34,261 nt of DNA from Glomus cerebriforme (Eukaryota > Glomeromycota > Glomeromycetes > Glomerales > Glomeraceae). Shown here piece after piece: positions 9,445-22,971 of this stretch; within the stretch, counting starts at the first letter, position 1; each line of letters starts with the position of its first letter. The notes under the pieces were generated by a model. It searched no databases. It saw only the letters and a program-made list of their open reading frames with translations, and had not been told where the DNA came from. The position numbers and the translations under genes are program-made. Location of the stretch: NCBI GenBank assembly GCA_003550305.1, contig QKYT01000743.1, positions 20,376-54,636 of the forward strand, in the 5' to 3' direction.

Positions 9445-12400
9445 TCAATTAGAATAATCTCCTGTTTGAAATTTTTTAAGATCAAACAAAGTTGCATTTA
9501 TACGACGCCCACCAAACCAACGACCATCTAACTTTTCTTTGGCTTTCTCAGCAGCTACAAAAAGAAAAAAATAAAAAAAAAATAAAAAAAATAAAATAAA
9601 TAGGAAGACAAACCACTAATAAACACGATAAAATGATAATAATAAATGATATTGTCGCTTACCATTTTCATCTTCAAATTCCACAAAAATTTTAACTAAC
9701 CCTTGCTCACCTTCAAAAATTTCTTCGGAATCAACATGAACTACTACTTTTTCAACATTACCATAATTGCTACATTCTTCTTTAAATTCATCTTCTAAAG
9801 TATCATCAACTTCAGAAGATGCAACTGCATTCTTTATAACAACTACCGGGGAGGACTAAAAATTAATTACATACATACATTTTACATACATTTAAACTTT
9901 TATAAACCTGATGAACTCATACATACGTGATCAAAACTTTTACGTACCTCTTGTCTCGCTAATTTCTGCATAATAGCATAACGCTGACTGGCACTAATGC
10001 TCATATTCTCCTCTTGTGCCACTGATTCAACTGCGGTTTGGCCTCTTGCTGCAAGATCAGCCGCAATTTTTGCTGCCGCATTCTGCGCTTTAGCCGCTGC
10101 CGCTATTAAATTATTTTATTAAATTTGAACTTTATGAATCAGTTGAAGATTCTAAATAATAATATATTCATAACATACCCGCGGCAGAAACAGAAGGTGA
10201 TGTCACAATAGGCGGAGGTGGAGTAGCTCCTGCAGGAAGAGGAGGTAGCTTATCTATAGCTTTCATCCCCTCGCTAAGAGGCCCTCCAATCACTGCCTTC
10301 CCTACATGTAGAATTAACCCTCCCAATTCAAAATTGTTCATAGAGGTTACAGCTGTACTAGCAGAAGATTCATCTTCAAATTCAATAAATCTAAATGATA
10401 AAGGCCAATAAAAGAAAAAAAAAGTAGGTAAATATATAGACAAATTAAAAACTTATTATATCCATTCCAATCTTAAGTTTCGATATTGCTGGGTGGATTT
10501 TCACAGTTGTAGCACTACCACTTTCGACCGTCCAGGCGGTGGTTACCATATCATAGAACGTGCTGGCTTTTCATTACTGAAGTACTGAAGGCGAAATAAC
10601 TGTCTGCTGATATATATATAATTCATATGTGCACATTTGATGTGTTTTGTGTATATATATGTACATAGAAAAAAAATATATCCGGATAATGGAAAAATAA
10701 ATAATAAAAATAATAAAATAATAAAAAAAAAAATGGAGTGCATAGAGTGCATAGATGAAATAAAAGTGAGTGTGCATTTTCCCACAACTTCCATATATAG
10801 CAAAAAAAAAAAAAAAAAGAGAGAAGAAAATAAAGAAAGTCGATGCCATAAACTCAATATATTATATAATTAATTAATTAATTAAAAGTCCGGTATGTCA
10901 ATGTAGAGCTCTTCTCCTGATAACTGAAAATGCGGCTTGATGGTAAATGTCTGTTTGATTTATGTAATTGAGGAAATTCAAGAGAAAATATGCAAGGGAA
11001 AAATGGACAATAAAGAAAAAGAAATTCACACAACACGTGAGCAGACAGCGACACCGGTTGCACGGGGAATTACATTATTCTCTCATTAATCGTCAAAAAA
11101 ATTTGATCCAAATATTTCTTGTATCCACTATATAGGTTGAGAAGATTCAATATAAACCACAAATAAATATTAACTGGATCAACTTACCCATATCCTTTAT
11201 GTTTTCTTGTTATGAGATCAGGCTAAAAAAAGGGTAAACAAATTAATAAAGAATATTTAAAGTACAATAACATTTAAGATAAAAATCGAACTTACCATCA
11301 GAGCGCAATGATTGATCTTACCAAATGATTCAAATATACTTAACAAGTCCTCTTCGCTCACATATTCGTTAACATTTGATACATATATTCGAGTTTTTGG
11401 TGGTGGAGACAATCCTATATTGTCTTGTTCAGTATTATATCTTATTCAGACATTTTAAATCTTTAAATATAAAAAATAAAACTTATTACTAACCAGCAGC
11501 GGTTGCAGCTGTATAATTATTAGGACGACCAACTTTAAGCTGTCTAAATATCATAAATGACATTTTAAAGTCATTTCTTTATATAAATGTTGAAGATAAA
11601 TATAAGTAAATTACCTGCCGCCTAATTCAGCACCATTCATTGAATCAAGAGCTAAAGAAGCACCTTCTGGAGTTTCAAATTCGATAAAACAAAATCCTTT
11701 ATGTTTTCCTGTTAGAGCATCTAAAGACATGCTAACGCTTTTTATTGCGCCAAATTGACCAAAAACAACGCGTAAATGTTGTTCAGTTAATTCGAAATTG
11801 ATAGATCCGACATAAATGCGTGATAAAACGGAGAGAGATCGAGGATCTATTCCGGAAGCCAATCCAGGATTAGACGATAAAAGAAGAGTAGGAAGTGGTG
11901 GTGGAGAATGATTACTTCCAGCAGAATTAAGTAACTATAAAAAAATCAAATATTTATTCAAATCTAATCAATATATTCTCAAACAACCAAATATTATACT
12001 CACCACAGATTGCATTTCTTTTGCAAAAGCTTTTGCTTTATCTAATGCTGCTTTTTGTGCGTCGTTTAAATGTAATGCAGGCATTTTATCTAGCCAAGAA
12101 GATTTAGAAAAAATTGTGGCGGTCGCCGGGGGAGTATATAAAGTAGTTGTCGGTGGTGCAATCGATAAAATATTCGAAGAGTTTGTAGGATTTATAAAGT
12201 TTTTTGTTGCTGACCCTGAAGGAGAAGGAGCTGACGTTGTAGATTTAGGTGTAGGAACCGGGGTTGGTGAACAAGGCGAATCGGAACGGTTGACTAAACC
12301 AAAATTTAAATATAAATCAGACCAAAATGCATATATGAACAAAATAATATAATTTTTTTCACCACCTTCAGTTTTTTGTCTTTTGGCGTCATCGGGGGAA

Positions 12401-12507
12401 CAGTTTTCTTCGTCTTCGTGGATTCGCTTTTTAGCTTCAACAGGTACTTCTTCTGAAGTTGGTACTATCTCCATCTCGGTCGCACAATCTACAGAAATGT
12501 CGGACAT
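9445..12507 (-). CDS. PUF60: PUF60-like poly(U)-binding splicing factor (RRM-RRM-UHM)
   Basis: Ten exons (12507-12363, 12293-12004, 11934-11615, 11543-11494, 11414-11296, 11222-11188, 10390-10179, 10102-9948, 9855-9663, 9554-9445) sum to 1629 nt, or 542 aa; human PUF60 has 559. The N-terminus is acidic with a KRQK patch, followed by a S/T/P-rich linker. RRM1 starts near residue 184 (RIYVGSINFEL, RNP1-like KGFCFIEF), RRM2 near 277 (RIYVSNVNEYV, KGYGFIEF), then an alanine-rich linker. The C-terminal U2AF-homology domain runs from ~443 to 535, with the ligand-binding GRWFGGR (R-x-F) motif. The family works in 3' splice-site recognition with U2AF in the nucleus. The ATG at 12507 is the first in frame. 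Intron 1 (69 nt) is stop-free, and intron 6 (797 nt) is about ten times longer than its neighbours. Confidence 0.93.
10391..11187 (-). other. Unusually long intron 6 of the PUF60-like gene
   Basis: This 797-nt intron splits RRM2 just before the FIEFED strand; the other introns of the gene are ~69-77 nt or not much longer. It contains a locally GC-richer patch (about 10480-10620), poly-A/T tracts at 10720-10735 and 10801-10818, and a TTAATTAATTAATTAA run near 10868. CTGTCTGCT (10602-10610) and AGCAGACAG (11041-11049) are inverted. I see no convincing nested gene or snoRNA boxes; an inserted element is possible. Confidence 0.5.
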
Positions 12508-12778
12508 TTGCACTATAAATCTAATTAATGGTTAAATGAAAAGGTAAGGAACTCTATCAACTTTTTAAGCGTGGCGCAAAATTTCAAGAAATTATAACTA
12601 TAAATGGTTTTTGTTTGTTTTGATTGACACAGTTAAAATTATCAGATCGTCTTATCGTCGGACAAATAACACGATCAAGCATGCGTGTGTCATGTGATAT
12701 CGGTTAGATCTCGTAGATCCGTTCAAGTTTCAAATTCAAAACTTTCAAACGTTTTACGTTTTGACAAAAAACAAAAAG
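12508..12778. promoter_or_regulatory. Shared head-to-head promoter region (PUF60-like / DLD)
   Basis: Only 271 bp separate the two start codons. The stretch is less AT-rich than other intergenic DNA and contains TGATTGACA near 12622, GATCGTCTTATCGTCGGACA and the near-palindrome AGATCTCGTAGATC near 12706. No TATA box is obvious. Bidirectional control is inferred from the spacing. Confidence 0.5.
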
Positions 12779-15085
<2,307 letters not shown>

Positions 15086-15260
15086 TATTAATAATAATTT
15101 GCATTATCAATACTCTGTAGAATGTAATCATAATTTGATTGTGTTTTTAAAAAAGAGCAAATTTTCATAATGTATTAATTGTCACATAATAACATTAAGT
15201 ATCCTGTGCGCCCTGCCCCTTTATAAATTATAAGACCCGAATTATTAACTAAGATTTACA

Positions 15261-15359
15261 AGGCTGCACAATTTGATACTTTGTTTAGCATAACGGAAGA
15301 GTTTTTGGTCACATGATTTTTTATAGTATGTTAAACAAAGTATTGAATTTGAGCGGCCT
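15261..15359. repeat. ~32-bp-armed foldback element between convergent genes
   Basis: The left arm 15261-15292 (AGGCTGCACAATTTGATACTTT...) and the right arm 15327-15359 (...AAAGTATTGAATTTGAGCGGCCT) are imperfect inverted copies around a ~34-nt loop; ATACTTTGTTTA-CATA matches with one mismatch. It sits between the stops of DLD (15085) and the membrane protein gene (15387). It could be a MITE or a structure that helps terminate both transcripts. Confidence 0.65.
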
Positions 15360-15386
15360 AACTATTATAAAGCTAAAGAATAAGAA

Positions 15387-16259
15387 TTATGGGTGAGTGT
15401 TTTTAAAATCAGTTAGTGCACTTTTTGCAAATTGTTTAACTTTACGATTTCGCATACGTAATCTTTGAAGCCAAGATTCCGTTCTTGGTGATTGTCGTCC
15501 TCTAAGTGCGAATGTAACGAATATGATTGCTAATATTACACAATTTATAATTGCATGTTTTGCTATGACCTAAATTTAATGAATGAATTCATTATCTTAA
15601 TTGGAATAATCTAGAAACACCCAAACAACAAAAAGAACTTACTCTAACAAACCAGGACCAACTTATCCTTTTGTTTTTTTCACGTTCATTCAAATCTCTT
15701 CTTAATCCTTCTATACGTTCATGTGAAGCAGCAACTTCAGACTGTAATTTTTCAAGAGCTTTTTCAATTTCATTTATTCTACGAGGAGTAATTAATGAAG
15801 ATTGTAAATTATTTATTGATTGTTCTATATTATGAATTCTTCTATTAATAGATGGTTGATTTGAAGAAGATTCTTCCTCTGATGATGATGAAGTAGAAGA
15901 ACGTCTTAAAGCTGAATGATGAAAATGAATATCATCTTCAGGGGAAATATATTGTAAAAGTTCAGGTGATGTTATATATTGTTGTTGTCCTTCTGGTGAA
16001 GGATTTGAGTTATGCTGTCTTCTTAAATCATTTGAAAAATGCTCATGTCTTGAGGATGTAACTTGTGGTGTTGATGTAATTGGAGTGAATGGTGATAATA
16101 TGCCATCATTTTCTTCATTTGTAGGTGTTGAATAATCTTCAATCTCAGATTCATTACCATTATTATTATCTGTAATTAGAGTATTTTTAGTTTAAAATTT
16201 CCTAATAAAGAATATTTGTTTCAATGAAGTAACATACCTATATCGTTGTTATGCATCAT
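15387..16259 (-). CDS. Uncharacterised coiled-coil protein with a C-terminal membrane segment
   Basis: Three exons (16259-16238, 16169-15643, 15569-15387) encode 243 aa. Residues 1-~110 are acidic, S/T/Q-rich and probably disordered (STSSSSEEESSS). Residues ~120-175 look like a coiled coil (INEIEKALEKLQSEVAASHE, then RIEGLRRDLNEREK). A hydrophobic span (~184-202: VIAKHAIINCVILAIIFVTF) follows the last intron, then a basic tail (RLRMRNRKVKQFAKSAL). The layout resembles a membrane-anchored adaptor with its N-terminus in the cytosol, but the ~40-residue tail is longer than in classic tail-anchored proteins. I do not recognise the family. Two ATGs are adjacent (16259 and 16256); the first is used. 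It is head to head with the small two-TM gene. Confidence 0.8.
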
Positions 16260-16425
16260 TATGAATGATTCTCTTTATTAATAAAAGATTTTAAAAAACG
16301 AAATTTTGAAAATTTGAAAGATCACATGTAAATGATTTTCATAATATAAGCAGTATTGTGTGACACAAAAACAAAAATATAAATAGCGCGCTTATTTAAA
16401 TAAATAAATAAATGAAGAAAAAAAT
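16260..16425. promoter_or_regulatory. Short bidirectional promoter between two membrane-protein genes
   Basis: The 166 bp between start codons contain a GCGCGC palindrome (16386-16391, TAGCGCGCTTA), unusual in this AT-rich background, and TGACACAAAAAC near 16360. Function inferred from position. Confidence 0.45.
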
Positions 16426-17008
16426 ATGCAAGAATTTTATCACGCAGCACATATTACTCAACCTTTTAATTCTGTTTTTGAATATGGCCTTTTCTTTCTT
16501 ATAATGATTATTTTTTATTCTGTTTTAGATTTATCAAAGTTGAAATTAAAATATTATGGGTTTCCACAGGTAATCAATCCATTACCTAAATCTGCTAAAA
16601 ATATTTTATAGAATTAGATTTATTATTAAATTGGTTATAGGTATTTTTGCTCCGATTCTCAAAAATTTTTTAATCCTTAAATATTATTTGTTATAGCATA
16701 TAACAGGAAATGAAAAGTGGACAACTGATTTCGTTTATCCAAACCACTGGAAAAATGGTTCAATCGTTGAAGTTTCTCAAAAGGTTTATACATCAGTTTC
16801 ATTTTACAATCACTCTCATCTTATTTTAAAAATTTTTGGCAACTTTTAGGTTGGACAAGATAATCGAACGCATATAATAATCCCCACATCAAAAATCCTT
16901 TTCTTGTTAGGATATGTGTCAATTTTTTTCGTATTATCATGGATGTGGGAACCAATAACTAAAAATATAGAATGTATTAAAAAGTCTTCAACACCTGAAT
17001 TATATTGA
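16426..17008 (+). CDS. Small two-TM membrane protein, unrecognised
   Basis: Three exons (16426-16569, 16697-16783, 16850-17008) encode 129 aa in a frame that closes at TGA. One hydrophobic helix lies at ~20-36 (YGLFFLIMIIFYSVLDL) and a second at ~92-108 (ILFLLGYVSIFFVLSWMW). The loop between them carries KWTTDFVYPNHWKNGS. The C-terminal tail is short and polar. Both introns are GT-AG with TAG acceptors. It has no signal-peptide-like cleavage site. I cannot assign a family; a small ER or mitochondrial membrane subunit is possible. It shares its promoter region with the coiled-coil membrane protein and is convergent with RPB7. Confidence 0.75.
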
Positions 17009-17283
17009 ATGTGATTTTGATATTATTTAGCGTTTTTGTTTCGTACCCACATGTTAATATACTAACGTTTACTAACATAAATGGAAATATTAACTTTAGA
17101 ATTTAAAATTATGTATTCTTTAATTGTTTTCCGCTTATATCTGCAGAACATAAAACAAAGTTACCTTAAATAAAACTGATTGATTCTATTAAAAAATACT
17201 ACTTATTTTGTTAACAAAATTTATTTCTCAAAATTTTAAAATTAGGAATGAATATTATTATTTTTTGAACTTACCATAAAATA

Positions 17284-18166
17284 TTAACTTCCGGTAACGA
17301 CTCCACAAAAATCATCTTTAATTGTTCCAATCGCAAACTTTCCATAAAACACCAATTTAATAATAAATATCGTTCAAAGAAAAAAAAACCTTCGTTATTT
17401 TATACTCACAATGTCAGTTGCATCAAATCTTGTTCCAACAATCTTTATTCTAACATGAGTTCCTTTCTCAATCACCGCATACTAAATCGAACAATTTTAG
17501 TCAGTATCTATGAATATATTGGCAAGTCATTAATAAAATAATTGTAGCTTACAGAATCTTCACTATTGTTTGCATAACATGGTGGATTTTTTGCAGGATC
17601 AAATTTTAGATCTTGGGGAATCAACTAAAAAACAATATCACATATAAATTTTACTGAATATCTACTTGGTCAACTGATAAATTTATCTTACATGACTAGA
17701 AACAAATACTTGTAAGGGACCAACATCAGCAAAGAATCCCATCTAAATATTAATATTTGGATTAAAATAATTTCAAAACATTTTAACAAAAAATTTTTAT
17801 TACCTTATTGACTTGACTTACAACACCATCCACAACTTCTCCTTTAAAAGGTTTGAAAACAATTGCTCTATATGCAACTTCGAATTCAGCTAACCCAACT
17901 GATGGTATAACTTTCCCTTGTGAGATCTCTAAAGTTTCATTAGTATCTAATACTGCTATAACATATCCAAATCTTCCAGTACAAGTTCCTTCAACATCTT
18001 TATATAATTTTTCTGTAAGATAAGTTTCGAAATTTTGTGTAAAGAAAGCAGGGTGAAGTTGAATAGTATGATGTAACTTTTTCTATAAATTATGAAAATT
18101 TAATTAGATTGTAATATAAAGTATTCAAAGAATATCCTTTTAATTTATGCTTACAATAAAAAACAT
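17284..18166 (-). CDS. RPB7: DNA-directed RNA polymerase II subunit RPB7
   Basis: Six exons (18166-18155, 18082-17804, 17742-17692, 17624-17553, 17481-17410, 17337-17284) encode 179 aa, close to the ~171-172 of yeast and human. The N-terminal tip domain is visible (LHHTIQLHPAFF, CTGRFGYVIAVLD, and PFKGEVVDGVV). It is followed by the S1-like OB fold (MGFFADVGPLQVFVSSHLIP, then GTHVRIKIVGTRFDATDIFA) and a short C-terminus KDDFCGVVTGS. Rpb7 pairs with Rpb4 to form the stalk of Pol II, contacting nascent RNA and initiation factors. The first coding exon is 12 nt. The last intron uses an AAG acceptor (17338-17340 region). It lies in tandem with SEC26, 188 bp from its stop. Confidence 0.97.
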
Positions 18167-18354
18167 TTTGAAAATTAATTTTTTCTAAGATCTGGGAAAC
18201 AAAAAGTTTATTATTGTCAAAGATGTCATGTGAAGGTTTCTATAATTAGTTAGTCTACTTCGGCATGTGATTTATAGGTTTATAATATTTTACTGTTCAT
18301 GTCCATTTTAAACTTATTAATTTAAATATTTAATTTCTGAATGTTTAATAAGAT

Positions 18355-21300
18355 TTAAGCTACGGCTTTTTGAGCTACATAAAAAGAAAAAAAAAATCCC
18401 AGCTATTAATAAATAAGTTTAAAAGAATAAATGTAAACTAAAAATATATATATATATACACACCTAACGTAATTTTATCCCCAAGACTTAACGCTATGCC
18501 TTGTGTCTTGCTTCGAATCCTAACATGACCAGTAATAGCTCCATCGGTTTGTTTCTCGATGCTAAGATTAGCTAAAGCATCTTCACCTATTAATAATCAT
18601 TATAAATTAGTATTAATTTTCACTTAATTTACAATTGCTATATTATTCTTACCAAAAATACTTCTGGCATACATATTGGCAGAGAGGAAACCGCAATCTC
18701 CTGATAATGCAGTTTCTGGAGTTAAACAGCTCATATTTGTTGATTTCATGATATGTCCAAGATATTCTCTCAAATCTCTGAAAAATTATATATTAGTTAG
18801 AATTCATTAATTCCGTTAATTTAAAATATTGAACTTACATGATATTTGTGTTGACATTGACTTTATTCTCCCATTCAAATTCTGTCCACATACTACGGAA
18901 CTGAAAGGGATTAAATTAAATAAATCGTAATTTAACAAGGTCTGAATTCACGTAACATACCTGAGTTTCATTACAGTAAGCTGGATTTATATAATCCATA
19001 ATGTCGATATGAATATCGTTAAGTACTACGCAATTACTCTCCGAAGTTCCAGGACCATCATAAACAATATTACCAAAAATCACACCCGTCTCCGTGGATG
19101 AAACCTACACGTTTAAAATTCATATCAGGTATTGTTAAAAAAATTACAGAACTAGAAATCCATATGTACCTTAATTGTAGCCTTCACACTGTGAAAACTG
19201 TGTGGTGCAAGATTATGTTGTGTAGGCCTTTCGACCAATTTCAAATCACCCAAAGTGGCAAATTCTATTGATAAGTTCTGAAGTGTTTCGCTAGTTTGAT
19301 TAACAATTAAAACATCTATAATAAAAAATGTTGATATATTCAGTTAATAATTTTTCATTTTTAAATCAAACATAAAAAGCAATAAAAATATATAATATTA
19401 CCCAATAGGATATCATATTGATGAACATTAACATAAGCTTCTGCATACACAGGATCGGAAAATCCTAATCAAACGATTAGCATTAATCAAATTTATTTAA
19501 AAAAACATTTTTATTCATCAATGTAAAAAAATTTACCAGTAAGTTGGACCACTCGGCTAAGTTTCGAAATTAAATCATCACGTGAATCAGCTTGACCAGT
19601 AGCACGAGTCAAGTCTAATTCATACTAATTAATAAAATAAAAGTGAGTTGAATACCAATGATAATTCCAGAAAAGAAAGTGGTGATATACCTCATCTGTC
19701 TCATCGCCTAGATTTCGTTTTGAGAATTGTCTAAATATAATAAGATCGTCAACTTGAATTGTTGCAGCTGACTTGTCTTTAGCCTTTTTAACTGCCGTGC
19801 GTTTCTAGATTTAGATATCAATTCAATTCAAATAAACTTGTTATAAACGTGAAGGCGAAAATATTAAATATTTACCTCTTCAGCTTCAACAATTCTTGCA
19901 AAAGCTGCCCTAGTATCGTGTAAAAACACACTTTTTATTGAATAATCAGTCGAAAGCTGTTCTAAAATATGAAGACATGACATAATCCTATCATAAGAAT
20001 CTTCATCAATAGGATTTGAAGCAAATTGGGATTGTCCAACACGAATTATGCTGGCCATAATAAGCATTGCCTAAACAAACCGTAAATAAATATATTAATT
20101 AATCTATTCCGGTAATATGTATAATCTCGTTAATAATAATAAACTCCTCACTTCAGCTCGTAATGCATTGGTTTTTTTAGGATCATCCGAAACTCCAGCA
20201 TAACGCAGAACCAATTTGGTTAATGTAGAAGCAAGAACAGAACCAAGATAGAAATCACCACTTAGTAATAATGCTATATTGGAAGTAAAAAGTAAAATTT
20301 AAAATTAATGAATCAATAACTAATCGAAATTTCAGTTTAATAAAATAATATAATACATCTAAGTGGAGGCTTAACAGCCGCTTTAATTGCCTCAAGCTTC
20401 GCAAGTGTTGATGAATTTGATGAAAAAGCAGTTTCAGTGGCATAGGTACCATCGGCTAGGATGCGACGCGACGATGAAGTAGTAATTTGTTTACTTTCAG
20501 GACTAAGTTCTTCACTTTTATTATCCTTCTCTGCTTCTTCAAGCAACCGCTATTAATTAAATACATTAATAAAAAGTTGTATAAAAAACAAGTTTAAAAT
20601 TTTTTATCAAACCTGTTCTGAGGCCAAAATTGGTATTTCACCAAGTCCGGCTCTAATTTGTTTCCACGCCTCTTCGATATCTAAGCCATACTTAGTTAAT
20701 AACATAAAAACCATTTAAACCACCAATAATGAAAAAAGTTCAATTACCTTTGCAATTAGAACAATATTCTCCAACAATCCAAAGAGCACCTCTAAATACT
20801 TTGCCCGATTTAACATCCATGAAAGTTTCGAGCAATTTTTCTGTAATTGATGATCGCAAGTTTGGAAATTTTTCAACTACCTCACTATTAAATTGAATAT
20901 AAGATCAAATGATTAAATTTTATGCAAACAAAATGAAAATAAGTCGTTAGGAAGATTTCTCACCGCACAAATGCAATAACATCTACGGCTGCTGGATTGT
21001 TAGAATCTCCTAAGAATTCCATGAGTACATGGACTACATTCGCCGCAACTTCAGAAAATTTGATAGCGCATCCGTGGATTGATTGAATCAATAGTTGCCT
21101 ATATTCATTATTCTATAAAGAAATATTATTGTAAATAATGCCTTATTAAGTAAGTTTATTAAATTGTATACCTTTTCATAATCTTGATCAAGAGTTTTAC
21201 TGAGTTCTTTTTTCAAGAACACTACAACTTCTTGAACGTTCCTACTTGTGACTAATTCTAAAGCAATACGTAATGCTTTACGTCTAACTTCAATATCTGG

Positions 21301-22808
21301 ACTGTGGATGAAATTTCGCAATTTAAATTTACACTAGAATTATTGTTGCAAGTAAGTTTTTATAAATACTACATCATAATATAAATACCTAGTTAAAACA
21401 CGAAGAATATCCAATACTAAATCGTCCAAGGTTTGATCATGTTTTTCGCGTAATTCATCCAAGCGATCCAAAACAATTAATTTGACATTATTATCTGATT
21501 CCTTGATAATAAGTTCAATGTAACATGAAGCAGCAGCTAAATTATTAAATTTAAATGTAAGTTTAATAATGAACAACAATGAAAAAAAAATGAACATGCT
21601 CATGGACAAACCTTTAACAGCAGCAGGCGCATGAGTCAATGCCATTAATGAAGTCGCGGCTTCGTACTTGACCGAATGAGATGCGGCATTCAACAAGTCA
21701 AAGATACACCTGATATATTTTCCCTGCGCAAATCATATCCAAATGCCCCGCAAATGTTAACTAAAATTTTCTGCGAGGGCAATCTACATATATTTTGATA
21801 CACTAAAAATAATATATCACCCTGTTGGTGCTGTTGTTTCTGCAATCCTTCCTGATCAATTCGATTACAGATAACTGCAATAACTCATCAAAATTAGGTA
21901 CTTGATCGAAAACGTCATTAAGGTATTCCACAGCACGAGCTTGGTCGGCATTGCAAAGCATAACAAAAGCGTTACGTTTACAAGTTTGATCAGCTTCCTT
22001 TGTAATAAAAATAATAAAAATGGAAGTATACAAAAATCAATGATTTAAAGTAACTAGATAAAAGATCAAATATCTAATTAATCTTTACCGCAGCTAAAAA
22101 ACTTTGAATTAATTCTGGAGCATCAGGAATTAGATATTCAAAATGTTTATATATTGTGTAAATTGCAAATACTGCATTTTTTCTGACGTATGCATGTCGA
22201 TGTTCCTATCAATTAAAACTGGACTGTTAATATGGGAATTCTACGAATAATTAGACCAAAGTGATCATACCAAACATGATCGACAAGTTGGTAATAAAGG
22301 CTCTAATAATTCTGGTTCACGCAATTTACAAAGGAATCGAAGTGTTGCACCCCTTATATATTCATTTGGATGTTGTAAATCATTCCTCAACGCGTTGCTT
22401 TAAAGAATGAAATAAATAAATTCATAATCCAATTATTACATAATTTTGATAAGCATATCTTGCATTTAATAAACTTAAATATTTCAAAGATGCTAAATAG
22501 AATTATTACCAAACTAAAATCATTTCTTGTTTTAATTTCCCATCAGGATTCGTTTTAGGGCAAATTTCCCAGTAAAAGTGAAGTAGTTTTTTTAAGGCTT
22601 TACTTTTTGTAGGCATTACAAAACGAATAACGTGCATTAAAATCTGAGGGAGCGGTTCACCGTTAAGCATCGTCACCAAAATTTTTTTCATAGTTTCAAT
22701 TTTTGCCTCCTCAGAACCTTTCTCTAGAGCTGTTTTCAGCTCCTGTAGAGAAGGCTGATCAGAGCTATCATCTTGATGGATAATAGTATAACAAGTGTCT
22801 GTTGCCAT
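18355..22808 (-). CDS. SEC26: Coatomer subunit beta (beta-COP)
   Basis: Twenty-two exons, from 22808-22510 through 22397-22271, 22205-22089, 21997-21821, 21723-21612, 21536-21389, 21301-21172, 21112-20964, 20884-20748, 20680-20613, 20549-20357, 20273-20152, 20070-19876, 19804-19691, 19624-19537, 19464-19402, 19315-19170, 19104-18961, 18900-18839, 18777-18653, 18586-18464 to 18374-18355, sum to 2859 nt, or 952 aa (human COPB1 has 953). The N-terminal adaptin/HEAT trunk is clear ([60 protein letters not shown]). A linker with [11 protein letters not shown] follows, and the C-terminal appendage ends [20 protein letters not shown]. Beta-COP is part of the COPI coat for Golgi-to-ER and intra-Golgi transport. 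The final coding exon is 20 nt. Neighbour MLH1 starts 163 bp away, head to head. Confidence 0.97.
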
Positions 22809-22971
22809 TTTATAGAATATCAAAAATTTTAGTGAACGTTATTCGAAATCCACTGAATAAATAGATCACGTTAAAAATTAAAGGCGGTGTGTGTCACAAA
22901 TTTAAACTCTGATTGATTGGATAAATCTATATAAAATATATTATTACACGAAAAAAACACGTTAATTAATA
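22809..22971. promoter_or_regulatory. Head-to-head promoter region (SEC26 / MLH1)
   Basis: The 163 bp between start codons are AT-rich, with AGGCGGTGTGTGTCAC near 22881 as the only GC-richer patch and ATCACGTTAA near 22865. No ACGCGT (MCB) box is present. Bidirectional activity is inferred from spacing. Confidence 0.45.

Noticed and set aside
10543..11063. Several open frames on both strands inside the long PUF60 intron
   Set aside because: They are low-complexity, conflict with the clear splicing of RRM2 and show no domain. A cryptic exon is kept only as a possibility.
16492..16530. Alternative intron ending TATTCTGTTTTAG inside exon 1 of the two-TM protein gene
   Set aside because: No suitable GT donor precedes it, and the uninterrupted frame gives a sensible membrane helix.
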